This document shows positions 17,242 to 28,558 of a DNA stretch of 64,000 bases, one piece after another (the first letter of the stretch is position 1; each line of letters opens with the position of its first letter). The notes under the pieces are model-generated. The model was not told where the DNA came from. It made no database searches and worked only from the letters and a program-made list of their open reading frames with translations. The stretch is from Rhodococcus sp. PAMC28707. GTDB lineage: Bacteria; Actinomycetota; Actinomycetes; Mycobacteriales; Mycobacteriaceae. The DNA lies in assembly GCF_004795915.1 (NCBI RefSeq), contig NZ_CP039253.1:3995501-4059500 (forward strand). Reading direction: 5' to 3'. The position numbers and the translations under genes are program-made.

Positions 17242-18426
17242 ATGCGGGACGACACACGCGCGTGGACGCGACTCTTACTACCTGTGCTGCTCTCGATCGT
17301 GCTGGGCATCGGTGCCGGGGGAGTCTCGACAGCACACCCAGGGAGAACACAGAATCCCGTCGACTCTGCGCCCGGAACGGTGCAGTCCGTGGAGCCCCTC
17401 GCGACGGAAGCCGGGCTGCCCGGCACAGCCAGAGCCCACCTCCTCACCTACTGGACTGTGGGTCCGACGGGTAGGCCCGCGCTCAGTTCCGGAACCGTCT
17501 TCGTACCGAACGGTCGAGCCCCCGCTGGTGGATGGCCGATCATCTCGTGGGCACACGGAACAGTCGGTGTCGGAGATCAGTGTGCGCCGTCGCGTAATCC
17601 GTATCAGGGACGCCACCTCGAATATCTGAGTCACTGGATCTCCGAGGGATATGCCGTCGTTGCGACCGATTACGCGGGCCTGGGCACACCCGGGCCACAC
17701 GCCTACCTCGAGAAGGACTCGGCCGCACGCAGCGTAATCGACATGGTTCGTGCGGCACGGTCCGTGGAATCGGTTCTGGCGGATCGGTGGTTGGCGATCG
17801 GGCAGTCCCAGGGTGGCCACGCAGCATTGCAAGCCGCTCATATCGCGACCACCTATGCGCCCGAGCTCGACTACCGCGGAGTCGTGGCCACGGGAGCGCC
17901 GTCGAACCTCGAATACGCGTTTCAGGTCGGTGGGCCGTGGATTCCGGACCTCGGTTTGGACGGTCTGAACGTCTTCGCGACGTACGTGCTCGCGGGGCTA
18001 CGTGAATCGAGGCCCGATCTCGATGTCGACAGTTACTTGACGGACTTCGGGCGTTCCGAAGTGGACAACGTCGAGGCGAACTGCCCGGGGGACCTGCGAT
18101 TGCAGCACGGATCAGTGGGCGCGATGCTCTCGCGGCCGGTGGCGGGAACCGAGATGTTCGACGCTTTGAAGGAGTATCTCTCGGTACCGGTCGACGGCTA
18201 CGACAGGCCGATCTTCCTCGGTCAGGGACTTATCGACACGATGGTGCCTTCGCCGCTGTCGGTTCCACTGGTCGCCGGTCTCATCGCGCACGGTCAGGAC
18301 GTCACGTACGTTCCATACCTGTATTCGGGGGGTGAATTCGTCGGCCACGAGGGGTCGATGATCGCCTCCATGGGCGACTCGACACCTTTCGTGCACCGTC
18401 TGCTCGACCCTGTGCAAATGGGTTAG
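17242..18426 (+). CDS. secreted lipase/esterase (LIP family)
   Basis: 394 residues with a signal peptide (RDDTRAWTRLLLPVLLSIVL, cleavage probably near STAHP). The mature part is an alpha/beta hydrolase of the secretory LIP lipase type: WAHGTVGVGDQCAPS oxyanion region, nucleophile elbow GQSQGGHAAL (Ser near residue 193), an acidic residue in GLIDTMVP and a His in GHEGSM. It should act outside the cell on acyl glycerols or esters. It lies between ssb and ettA and is not part of the conserved mycobacterial order as I recall it. Confidence 0.8.
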   Translation: MRDDTRAWTRLLLPVLLSIVLGIGAGGVSTAHPGRTQNPVDSAPGTVQSVEPLATEAGLPGTARAHLLTYWTVGPTGRPALSSGTVFVPNGRAPAGGWPIISWAHGTVGVGDQCAPSRNPYQGRHLEYLSHWISEGYAVVATDYAGLGTPGPHAYLEKDSAARSVIDMVRAARSVESVLADRWLAIGQSQGGHAALQAAHIATTYAPELDYRGVVATGAPSNLEYAFQVGGPWIPDLGLDGLNVFATYVLAGLRESRPDLDVDSYLTDFGRSEVDNVEANCPGDLRLQHGSVGAMLSRPVAGTEMFDALKEYLSVPVDGYDRPIFLGQGLIDTMVPSPLSVPLVAGLIAHGQDVTYVPYLYSGGEFVGHEGSMIASMGDSTPFVHRLLDPVQMG

Positions 18427-18484
18427 CTTCCTCTCGGATCGGGCGGTGGTGCCTCGACCCCTTCGCACCGATAGGCTTGCGCAC

Positions 18485-20164
<1,680 letters not shown>

Positions 20165-20167
20165 CGC

Positions 20168-20602
20168 TTGTCCGGGAAGAAGTTCGGGTACAGCCTCCAG
20201 GTTCGCTGGAGCGACTCGGATCGACTCGGGCACGTCAACAACACGCGATTCGTCGAATATCTGCAAGAAGCCCGTGCGCACTTCCTCACCGAGTGCATGC
20301 AGGCTGCGGAAGGGGTGCGGGGAGGGTCGGTCGTGAGGAAACTTACGGTCGACTTCCTGCGCCCGATCTTCGACGCGTCCGGGCCGTTGCAGATCGAGGT
20401 GTCGATCTCCCGTATCGGTCTGACTTCTTTCGCTGTTCGGCATCTCGTTCGTGATGCCGAGAGCGCCCTGTGCGCCGATGCGGAAGCCGTCATGGTCATG
20501 TTCGATCTGAAAGCGCAGGCTCCACGTCCGATTACGGATCGGGAGAGGGCGGTATTCAGCGACTACCTCGACGCGTCCGAAGGTCGGTCCGAATCCGAGT
20601 AG
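20168..20602 (+). CDS. hot-dog-fold acyl-CoA thioesterase (4HBT)
   Basis: 144 residues with the 4-hydroxybenzoyl-CoA thioesterase pattern: VRWSDSDRLGHVNNTRFVEYLQEAR near residues 12-35, where the Asp and the HVNN region form the active site. The start is TTG at 20168, three bases after the ettA stop and after AAGGGACTGACGC. A second related protein lies on the far side of gdh (25639-26103). The substrate is unknown. Confidence 0.8.
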   Translation: MSGKKFGYSLQVRWSDSDRLGHVNNTRFVEYLQEARAHFLTECMQAAEGVRGGSVVRKLTVDFLRPIFDASGPLQIEVSISRIGLTSFAVRHLVRDAESALCADAEAVMVMFDLKAQAPRPITDRERAVFSDYLDASEGRSESE

Positions 20603-20621
20603 TCCACTCCGAATCCGATTA
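20588..20621 (+). repeat. short direct repeat at the end of the thioesterase gene
   Basis: CCGAATCCGAGTAG (20588-20601) is repeated as CCGAATCCGATTAG (20608-20621), a 20-base period. The first copy holds the stop codon of the thioesterase and the second repeats the coding end just after it, as if the gene tail had been duplicated. Confidence 0.6.
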
Positions 20622-20720
20622 GCCCACAAGGGCACCGCCTCGACTTGTTCCCGATAGGCTCGTGTTGCGGGCGGCTGTTTCGGCCGCGCCGGCGATCCTC
20701 ACAAGGGAGTGGTTCAACAC

Positions 20721-23700
20721 ATGCCTGACGCGGCGGGAACAACGGACATCGACTGGTCGAGCGGACTGCCCGCAGCGTTGGTGACTACCTTGCCCGAAGT
20801 GAAGGCAGTCTATTTCGTGCACGTCGACACCGATGAGCGCACCGGTCCTGCTGCCGAGGCCGAGGCCGAGGACGCGATCGTCCGCATGCATCTGCAGTTG
20901 GCGGGGCGCAGAACTCCCGGGGACGCCAAGATTCGCCTGCATCGAGTCGGCGGGGATGCGACGGGCAGAGTAATTGGGCCTTCGTTGCAGATCGTGACCG
21001 ACGACATGCCGTTGCTGGTCGAATCCGTTATGTCGCGACTGTCTCGACTCGATGTCGAGGTCACCGACATGGTCCACCCCATAGTGGGTGTCGTTCGAGA
21101 CAACGATGGAAATCTGATCCGTGTGGGACCAGCCAACGACAGTGTCGGCGGGGCCCAGCGGGAGTCCTGGATGCATATCGCGCTGCATCACTCGACGCCC
21201 GGCTCTCTACTGGACGTGCTGGAGGACGAGATCGCTGTCGTTCTCGACGACGTCCGGGTGGTCATCGCCGACACCGAAGCGATGCGCGGGCTCCAAGCTT
21301 CGGTGGCCCGTAGTCTCGCGGACTCGGCCGAAGGACGTGACGATGAACGCGCAACGGAACTTCGAGATGCGGCAAACCTGCTCGGATGGTTGGCCGAAGG
21401 CCACTACACACTGCTCGGCTATCGCCGTTACGACGTGCGATCGGCGCAGGACGGATCGCTGCTGACCCGGTCCGTCTCCGGGAGTGGACTCGGGGTGTTG
21501 CGCCAGGATCATGTACTGGATCGGGAGTCGCCCGATATCAGTGAACGTACCGACCTTTTGACTCTCACACAGGGTTCGAGCCCGGCGACTGTGCATCGCG
21601 CGGTGTACCCGTACTTCGTCACGGTGATGGATCGTTCGGCTCCAGAACTCGGCGAGCATCGTTTCATGGGTGTCTTCACCGTGACGGCGCTGCACGAGAG
21701 CGTGCTCGACATTCCCGTCATCGAGCGCCGCGTGCGCTCGATCATCGACCGAGCCGGTTATGATCTCGACTCGTACTCCGGCCAGGCGATGCTCGAAGTG
21801 TTGCAATCGATGCCGCGATCGGAACTGTTCGCCTCCAGTACGGAAACGCTGTTCGAGAATGCAACTGCGGTGCTCGCTATCGGACGCCGCCGCAAGGTCA
21901 AGGTTTTTCTACGTGAGGACTCCAACTGCGCTTTCGTTTCGGCGTTGGTCTACCTTCCGCGTGATCGCTACACCACGAGTGTTCGCCTCGCCGTCCAAGA
22001 TTGCTTGTTGCGTGAACTCGTAGGCTCGGGCATCGACTACACCGCGCGGGTCACCGAGTCCGATATGGCCCTGTTGCACGTCACCATTCGGCGTGACGCT
22101 CGGAACCAGGTCGGCGCTGATCTCTCTCGCGACAACGTTGCTCGTATCGAGTCACTTCTCACCGCGATGATCAAGACGTGGGAGGACGGGCTTACGCAGG
22201 CGATGATAGAGGACACCAGTGTCGACGCAATCTCGGCAAGTCGGTACACCGATTCGTTCCCAGAGGCATACAAGCAGGATTTCGGACCCGAACGTGCCGT
22301 GTTCGATATCGCTCGACTCGAAGCCCTTGCTGACGGAACGATCGACATGCAGCTGTATCGCAACTCCGACTCCGCCGTCGGGAATTGGCGGTTCAGTTTG
22401 TACATCGGTGGGCGTGGTGTGTCGTTGAGTCAGGTCTTGCCGATCCTGCAGAGTCTCGGAGTCGAGGTCGACGACGAGCGTCCGTACCCGATCAGTCGGC
22501 CGGATGAAATGCAATGCTGGATTTACGATTTCGGGGTCTCCGCCTCACGAGAGATGCTGCGTGCGGCGATCGACAGCGATCTGGACTCCGACCTTCCCGG
22601 TGCAGGGGCTCTGGAAGACGAAAGCCGCGTGCAGCTGAGGTTCACCGACGCATTCACAGCGGTGTGGAACGGACAGGCCGCGGCAGACCGATTCAACGAA
22701 CTCGTCATGCGTGCCGGCTTGAACTGGCGGCAGGCGCACATCTTGCGTGCGTATGCGAAGTACCTGCGGCAGGCCAACTTTCCTTACAGTCAGTTCAATA
22801 TCGAGGGTGTCCTACTGTCCAACCCGAGGACCGCACGATTGCTGGTGACCTTGTTCGAGTCTCAATTCGATCCCGAGGATGCGGCCGAGGAGCGGTCGGC
22901 TGATCTCGACAAGGAACTGCGGGTACTCATCGATCAGGTGGTGAGTCTCGACGCCGACAGAATCCTCCGGGCAATCTTCGAATTGATCCGTGCGACAGTG
23001 CGAACCAACTTCTACGTAGTCGATTCCATCGGCGAACCCCGCGAGTTTCTGTCCCTCAAGTTCGATCCTCGGTTCATTGCCGAGCTGCCGAAACCGAAGC
23101 CGAGATTCGAAATCTTCGTGTACTCACCGAGAGTCGAGGGTGTACATCTGCGATTCGGCGCGGTGGCGCGTGGGGGGCTTCGTTGGTCCGATCGACGTGA
23201 GGATTATCGCACCGAAGTGCTTGGGCTGGCCAAGGCACAAATGGTGAAGAACGCTGTCATCGTGCCGGTCGGCGCCAAGGGCGGATTCGTCGTCAAGCGC
23301 CCGCCTGCACCGACTTCAGACGCCGCGACGGACCGGATCGCGACGACCGAGGAGGGGCGGGCGTGCTACCGGCTGTTCATCGCCGGTCTACTCGATGTGA
23401 CCGACAATCTCGATCGAGCGACGGGCGCAGTTCTTCCACCGGACCGCGTCGTACGTCGCGACGGCGACGACACGTACCTCGTGGTGGCAGCGGACAAGGG
23501 GACGGCCTCGTTCTCCGATCTTGCGAATGCGGTTGCCGGAGAGTATGACTTCTGGCTCGGGGACGCGTTTGCGTCGGGTGGGTCGGCAGGCTACGACCAC
23601 AAGGCGATGGGCATCACCGCAAAGGGCGCATGGGAAAGCGTCAAACGTCACTTCCGTGAAATCGGTATCGATACGCAGACAAGGGATTTCACGGTTGTCG

Positions 23701-25583
23701 GCATCGGAGACATGAGCGGTGACGTGTTCGGAAACGGCATGATGCTCAGCAAACACATCGGCTTGATCGCCGCGTTCGATCATCGACACATTTTTCTCGA
23801 CCCGAACCCGGATCGCGCGGCCGCATTCGCCGAACGTGCCCGACTGTTCGACCTTCCTCGATCGTCTTGGGCCGATTACGACTCGGCACTGATCAGCGAC
23901 GGGGGCGGAGTGTGGGAACGTACGGTCAAGTCGGTGCCGGTCAGTCTTGCGGCCCGCGTGGCTCTCGGTCTCGACGAGTCGACAACCGAGTTGGCGCCAC
24001 CGGACCTGATCCGCGCAATCTTGAAAGCTCCCGCAGACCTGCTGTGGAACGGCGGAATCGGTACCTACATCAAGGCGTCCACCGAGTCGAATTCCGATGT
24101 CGGTGACAAGTCCAACGATGCAATCCGTGTGGACGGGAGCGAGATCAGGGCCACTATCGTCGGCGAGGGAGGCAACCTCGGTGCCACCTCGCGCGGACGG
24201 ATCGAGTACGACATCGCCGGCGGCCGGATCAACACCGACGCGGTGGACAACTCGGCAGGTGTCGATTGTTCCGATCACGAGGTCAACATCAAGATCCTTC
24301 TCGATTCGGCTATCAGCGACGGCACCCTCGACCCCGCCGACCGCGACGACCTGCTCGCGTCCATGACCGAGGAGGTGAGCAGGCTCGTATTGTGGGACAA
24401 CATCATGCAGAACGAGCTGCTCGGCACGTCCCGCTCGGACGCGACTGCGCTGCTCACGGTGCACCGTCGTGTCATCGAGGACCTCGAGGTGCGCAGCGGG
24501 TTGGATCGCGAACTAGAGGCGCTTCCGTCGGAGATCGAAATCCGAAAGCGTACGCAAGACGGGCGAGGTCTGACCTCGCCCGAGCTCGCAACGTTGATGG
24601 CCCACGTCAAGCTGGTCCTGGAGAGCGACCTGCTTGCCAGTGAATTGCCGGACAGTGACGTGTTCGCGCCGAGACTGCCCAAGTATTTTCCGGAGCCGTT
24701 ACGTGAGAAGTATTCCAACGCAATCACCTCGCATCCACTGCGGCGCCAACTGGTGGCGACGACGCTGACCAACGAAACCGTCGACCGGGGAGGAATCACC
24801 TTCGTCTATCGACTTGCCGAGGACACCGGGGCGAATGGTACCGATGCGGTGCGCGCATTTGCCGCCGCGACGGAGATCTTCGACCTCGAGGAGCTCTGGC
24901 AGGAGATTCGTTCGGCCGACATGTCGACTGCCTCGTCCGATGAACTGCTGCTCGAATCCAGACGCGTGCTGGACCGCGTGGCCAGGTGGCTTCTCATCAA
25001 CCGGCCCCAGCCACTTCCCGTCGGTGCCGAGATCAGCAGGTACGCCTCCAAGGTCCGTTCCCTGAGGAGCCGGGTAGCCGGTTGGATCGAAGGGCACCAG
25101 GTGCGAGACCTGAACGATCGAGTGGCGGCTTCGGTCGAACGGGGCACACCGAGGGACTTGGCGAGTTCGGTCTATCAACTGCTGGACGTGTTCTGTTTGC
25201 TCGACATCATCGATGTCGCCGACATCACCGAACACGACCTTTCCGAAGTCGCGGAGTTGTACTACGCGTTGGATGCGCACATCGGCATCGATTGGCTGCT
25301 GACATCGGTGTCGAGGCTGCCACGTGGCGATCGTTGGCATTCGTTGGCCCGGTTGGCCTTGCGTGACGATTTCTACTCCTCACTCCGAGCCATCACCAAA
25401 GAGGTTGTACTGGGCGGAGAGCCGCACGAGAGCGCTGCCGAGAAGATCGCAGAATGGGAAGCGATGAATTCATCCAGGCTGACCCGGACACGAACAGCGC
25501 TTGCCGAGATCGCGGACTCGGGCACGCTGGATCTTGCCTCACTGTCGGTGGCAGCCCGCCAGGTTCGCAGCATGGTTCCCTGA
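20721..25583 (+). CDS. gdh: NAD-specific glutamate dehydrogenase, large 180-kDa class
   Basis: 1620 residues, the size of the L_180 class first known from Streptomyces and of M. tuberculosis Rv2476c. A long N-terminal ACT-like region (to about 700) precedes the catalytic core with GGLRWSDRREDYRTE, MVKNAVIVPVGAKGGFVVK (catalytic Lys near 860), GDMSGDVFGNGMMLS and EGGNLGATSRGRIEY. It oxidises glutamate to 2-oxoglutarate with NAD+. ATG at 20721 has GGGAG upstream; a GTG at 20709 in frame would give 1624 residues, the length remembered for the mycobacterial protein. Mycobacterial versions are controlled by GarA. Confidence 0.93.
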   Translation: MPDAAGTTDIDWSSGLPAALVTTLPEVKAVYFVHVDTDERTGPAAEAEAEDAIVRMHLQLAGRRTPGDAKIRLHRVGGDATGRVIGPSLQIVTDDMPLLVESVMSRLSRLDVEVTDMVHPIVGVVRDNDGNLIRVGPANDSVGGAQRESWMHIALHHSTPGSLLDVLEDEIAVVLDDVRVVIADTEAMRGLQASVARSLADSAEGRDDERATELRDAANLLGWLAEGHYTLLGYRRYDVRSAQDGSLLTRSVSGSGLGVLRQDHVLDRESPDISERTDLLTLTQGSSPATVHRAVYPYFVTVMDRSAPELGEHRFMGVFTVTALHESVLDIPVIERRVRSIIDRAGYDLDSYSGQAMLEVLQSMPRSELFASSTETLFENATAVLAIGRRRKVKVFLREDSNCAFVSALVYLPRDRYTTSVRLAVQDCLLRELVGSGIDYTARVTESDMALLHVTIRRDARNQVGADLSRDNVARIESLLTAMIKTWEDGLTQAMIEDTSVDAISASRYTDSFPEAYKQDFGPERAVFDIARLEALADGTIDMQLYRNSDSAVGNWRFSLYIGGRGVSLSQVLPILQSLGVEVDDERPYPISRPDEMQCWIYDFGVSASREMLRAAIDSDLDSDLPGAGALEDESRVQLRFTDAFTAVWNGQAAADRFNELVMRAGLNWRQAHILRAYAKYLRQANFPYSQFNIEGVLLSNPRTARLLVTLFESQFDPEDAAEERSADLDKELRVLIDQVVSLDADRILRAIFELIRATVRTNFYVVDSIGEPREFLSLKFDPRFIAELPKPKPRFEIFVYSPRVEGVHLRFGAVARGGLRWSDRREDYRTEVLGLAKAQMVKNAVIVPVGAKGGFVVKRPPAPTSDAATDRIATTEEGRACYRLFIAGLLDVTDNLDRATGAVLPPDRVVRRDGDDTYLVVAADKGTASFSDLANAVAGEYDFWLGDAFASGGSAGYDHKAMGITAKGAWESVKRHFREIGIDTQTRDFTVVGIGDMSGDVFGNGMMLSKHIGLIAAFDHRHIFLDPNPDRAAAFAERARLFDLPRSSWADYDSALISDGGGVWERTVKSVPVSLAARVALGLDESTTELAPPDLIRAILKAPADLLWNGGIGTYIKASTESNSDVGDKSNDAIRVDGSEIRATIVGEGGNLGATSRGRIEYDIAGGRINTDAVDNSAGVDCSDHEVNIKILLDSAISDGTLDPADRDDLLASMTEEVSRLVLWDNIMQNELLGTSRSDATALLTVHRRVIEDLEVRSGLDRELEALPSEIEIRKRTQDGRGLTSPELATLMAHVKLVLESDLLASELPDSDVFAPRLPKYFPEPLREKYSNAITSHPLRRQLVATTLTNETVDRGGITFVYRLAEDTGANGTDAVRAFAAATEIFDLEELWQEIRSADMSTASSDELLLESRRVLDRVARWLLINRPQPLPVGAEISRYASKVRSLRSRVAGWIEGHQVRDLNDRVAASVERGTPRDLASSVYQLLDVFCLLDIIDVADITEHDLSEVAELYYALDAHIGIDWLLTSVSRLPRGDRWHSLARLALRDDFYSSLRAITKEVVLGGEPHESAAEKIAEWEAMNSSRLTRTRTALAEIADSGTLDLASLSVAARQVRSMVP

Positions 25584-25638
25584 GCGTTACCGATCGTCCC
25601 TGAAGCACGAGACACCGATACAAGAGAGAGAAACCGAC

Positions 25639-26103
25639 TTGACTGTGCCCAAGAATCATCTGTCGAACGAGCTGGAACCCAAACAACGAATCGGGTTCCA
25701 CACCAGCGTCGAGGTTCGTTGGTCGGATATGGATGCCTACCAACACATCAACCATGCCCGCATGGTGACGCTCCTCGAGGAGGCACGTATTCCGTGGCTG
25801 CTGGTCGACGGTAAACCTACGGCGAACCTGCGTCACGGTGCCGTCATTGCGGACTTGCATGTTCGATACCGGGGTCAACTACGTCACGAAGACGGTCCGC
25901 TGGACGTGTTCATGTGGGTGGACAAGGTCCGAGCGGTGGATTTCGTTGCAGGTTACGAGGTTCGGGCGAAGGGTAAGTCTCTCGACACACCCGCCGCGAT
26001 CGTTGCATCGACGCAAATAGCGGCATTCGACATGGATACTCAGGGGCTGCGGAGATTCACAGCCGAAGAACGGACGTATCTGGAGAGCTGGCAACGTGTT
26101 TGA
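25639..26103 (+). CDS. second hot-dog-fold acyl-CoA thioesterase (4HBT)
   Basis: 154 residues with the family pattern VEVRWSDMDAYQHINHARMVTLLEEAR near residues 22-47. It is clearly related to the protein encoded before gdh but longer at the N-terminus. A TTG at 25639 lies 9 bases after GAGAGAGA; a GTG at 25645 is also possible. Its TGA (26101-26103) overlaps the GTG of the next gene (26096), so both are co-translated, and the run gdh-thioesterase-hypothetical reads as one operon. Confidence 0.8.
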   Translation: MTVPKNHLSNELEPKQRIGFHTSVEVRWSDMDAYQHINHARMVTLLEEARIPWLLVDGKPTANLRHGAVIADLHVRYRGQLRHEDGPLDVFMWVDKVRAVDFVAGYEVRAKGKSLDTPAAIVASTQIAAFDMDTQGLRRFTAEERTYLESWQRV

Positions 26104-26782
26104 GCGTGTCCTCACCATTCCTGATCCCGTCGAACGCAAGAATCTCGTGGCCTTCCTGGAGAAGGCAGTTCGGCTCGACGAGGCTGCTGTCGTTCGTATG
26201 AGAACCCGCGCCGACGGCCGTGTATCAGTTTGGGCGGCAACCGGATTCGATGCCCTCGCGGTGCGGGTCATCAAGGGAACGATTGTGCCCGACGACACCT
26301 CGGCCGCTGCCGATCAACTCGTGGCGGCCTTGCAGTCGGCATCCGACGGCGTGGTGGATCCTGGATTCTCGATGGACTCGGCCTGGCGAGGTGCGCTTCC
26401 CCCGGACGGCGGTTTCAACCATGTGGACGACGTCCCGGCACGCGTCCTGATCGATCTTGCTCAGCGGGGTGCAGCCCTGGCCAAGGAGCATGGGAGTAGT
26501 CACGGTCCACCGGTATCACTCCTGGACCAGGAAGTACTGCACGTCGACGGCGCGGGCGGTGAGGTGTCGATCGCTATGCGTACGGTGTTCGCGCTTACCG
26601 CAATGGGTTTCGTTCCCCACACGGGTGTGGACCCGTTGACCGCCGACGTCGATCTCACCAGTATCGACGCCGACGAGCTTGTGCGGGTGCGGGCCACCAA
26701 GGTGTGGTTGCGGCTCGATGCACGCTACGGATCGGTCTTCTGTAGACGCGGGGATCCGTTGTCCCTCAGCGTCGAACGTTAG
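26096..26782 (+). CDS. conserved hypothetical protein, Rv2474c-position homologue
   Basis: 228 residues with no motif I can name. The sequence is globular and soluble-looking: FERVLTIPDPVERKNLVAFL at the start, a TIVPDDTSAAADQL segment, and a basic C-terminus (ATKVWLRLDARYGSVFCRRG). It starts with GTG inside the end of the thioesterase gene and ends 31 bases before the convergent glucosidase. The equivalent position in M. tuberculosis holds Rv2474c, to which it may correspond; function unknown. Confidence 0.7.
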   Translation: MFERVLTIPDPVERKNLVAFLEKAVRLDEAAVVRMRTRADGRVSVWAATGFDALAVRVIKGTIVPDDTSAAADQLVAALQSASDGVVDPGFSMDSAWRGALPPDGGFNHVDDVPARVLIDLAQRGAALAKEHGSSHGPPVSLLDQEVLHVDGAGGEVSIAMRTVFALTAMGFVPHTGVDPLTADVDLTSIDADELVRVRATKVWLRLDARYGSVFCRRGDPLSLSVER

Positions 26783-26813
26783 CCTCTACCGAATCAGCCC
26801 GCTGTGTGTGCCG

Positions 26814-28397
26814 TCAGACGAGCCATGCAGCGGCATCGGCGGGGAGCTGTCCGTCGACGAGCGGCGCGCTCGACATCAGCAGCTCACCGGGTGGAAGCGG
26901 AATGGCGGCATCGGTCGCATTGAGGGCGCAGATGAGTCCTCCTTGCCGGCGGAACGCGAGGCAGCCGGGAGGGCTTCCGTACCAGTCGACTCCGCTTCCA
27001 GCGAATTCGGGTCGCAGCGCACGAAGCTCGAATGCTGTCCGATAGAAGTTGAGCATCGAATCGACGTCTTCCAACTGTTCCTCGACGGTCAACGGCGCCC
27101 AATCGGGTGGAATGGGTAGCCATGTGTTCGGGGAGGTGCTGAAGCCGAACGGAGGCGCCGGGGACTCCCAGGGCAACGGCACGCGGCAACCGTCGCGGCC
27201 CCGTTCTGCATGCCCGGAGCGTTCCCAGACGGGATCTTGAAGAACATCTTCCGGTAGGACGGCGTTCGGTAATCCGAGTTCGGATCCGTTGTAGACGAAC
27301 ACCGTTCCGGGGAGTGCCAACTCCAGCAGCAGCATCGCCCGGGCTCGCCCTGTCCCTCGGATTCCGCCGCCGTATCGGGTCACTTCGCGCTCGATGTCGT
27401 GATTGGACAGCGTCCACGTAGGTGTTCCGTCGACTCGGGCGACCGCGGCGAGCGAGTTGGTGACGGCATCGCGAATTGTTGCGGCATCGAAATCGGCCTC
27501 GGCCAAGCGGAAGTTGAATCCGAGATGCAGTTCGTCCGGTCGGAGGTAGTCGCCGAACCTTTCGTTGTCCTGGACCCAAATCTCCCCGATAGTGACCTTG
27601 TTCGGGTATTCGTCCATCACTTTGCGGATGCCGCGGTGAATCTCGTGGACACCCTCGTTGTTGAATCGAGGATCGTCGTCGTCGTTCTTCATCAGGGTGT
27701 TCAACTCGAGGTTCATGTCGTGCAATTCGGCAGGCTTGGCCATACCGTGCGCGACATCGATGCGGAAACCGTCGACACCTCTATCGAGCCAGAACCGCAG
27801 CGTCTTCGCCAGATCTTCGGCCACTTCAGGATTCGTCCAGTTCAGGTCCGGTTGCTCGGGCGCGAAGATGTGGAGATACCACTGCTCCGGACGCCCGTCC
27901 GAATCGGTGACGCGAGTCCACGCCGAACCGCCGAAGATGCTGGGCCAGTTGTTCGGCGGCTCGGAGCCGTCCCCTTTACCGTCGCGAAAGATGTAGCGAG
28001 CACGCTCAGGGCTTCCCGGCGTGGACTCGAGGGCTGCAATGAACCAGGGATGCTGATCGCTGGTGTGATTCGGCACCAAATCCATCGTGACCTTGATATC
28101 GCGAACGTGTGCTTCTTCGATGAGCGCGTCCATGACGGCCAAGTCGCCGAACAGGGGATCGATATCTCGTGGATCGGAGACGTCGTAACCGTGGTCGGCC
28201 ATCGGGGAACGCATGACCGGGCTGAGCCACAACGCGTCGACACCCAACAGTTCCAGGTACCCGAGTTTTTCCCTGATGCCACCGAGATCACCCACTCCAT
28301 CACCGTTGGAGTCGGCGAACGATCGTGGGTAGATCTGGTAGAAGATCGCGTCCTTCCACCAGGTTTCTTCGGGCGCGTGGAGCGTCGGATCGTTCAC
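26814..28397 (-). CDS. aglA: GH13 alpha-glucosidase (AglA-like)
   Basis: 527 residues. GH13 regions are visible: WWKDAIFYQIYPRSFADSNG at the N-terminus, DLVPNHTSD, DGFRIDVAHG (nucleophile Asp), TIGEIWVQD (acid/base Glu) and WTLSNHDIER (third Asp). The oligo-1,6-/alpha-glucosidase branch fits the DLVPNHTSD version. M. tuberculosis Rv2471 AglA, 546 residues, holds the same place. GTG at 28397 is chosen because it puts WWKDA about 13 residues from the start; the frame extends to 28529 but has no good ribosome site there. Confidence 0.85.
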   Translation of the reverse strand: MNDPTLHAPEETWWKDAIFYQIYPRSFADSNGDGVGDLGGIREKLGYLELLGVDALWLSPVMRSPMADHGYDVSDPRDIDPLFGDLAVMDALIEEAHVRDIKVTMDLVPNHTSDQHPWFIAALESTPGSPERARYIFRDGKGDGSEPPNNWPSIFGGSAWTRVTDSDGRPEQWYLHIFAPEQPDLNWTNPEVAEDLAKTLRFWLDRGVDGFRIDVAHGMAKPAELHDMNLELNTLMKNDDDDPRFNNEGVHEIHRGIRKVMDEYPNKVTIGEIWVQDNERFGDYLRPDELHLGFNFRLAEADFDAATIRDAVTNSLAAVARVDGTPTWTLSNHDIEREVTRYGGGIRGTGRARAMLLLELALPGTVFVYNGSELGLPNAVLPEDVLQDPVWERSGHAERGRDGCRVPLPWESPAPPFGFSTSPNTWLPIPPDWAPLTVEEQLEDVDSMLNFYRTAFELRALRPEFAGSGVDWYGSPPGCLAFRRQGGLICALNATDAAIPLPPGELLMSSAPLVDGQLPADAAAWLV

Positions 28398-28558
28398 AAC
28401 TGGCAAGTGTGCCAAACGAAACCCATTCGTCTCGACCCAGGGAGTGCGATTGGCACGATATCGCAGACCGGAAGCCCGGTTTTCGTGCTCAAACAGTCCT
28501 GTTGTCCGAAATGTGCGGTATCTTTCCACCCAGCCGTAATAAAGGAGAGCTCCCCGTA

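Noticed and set aside
23388-24464. A 358-codon minus-strand open frame inside gdh
   Set aside because: gdh catalytic motifs run through the same bases on the other strand.
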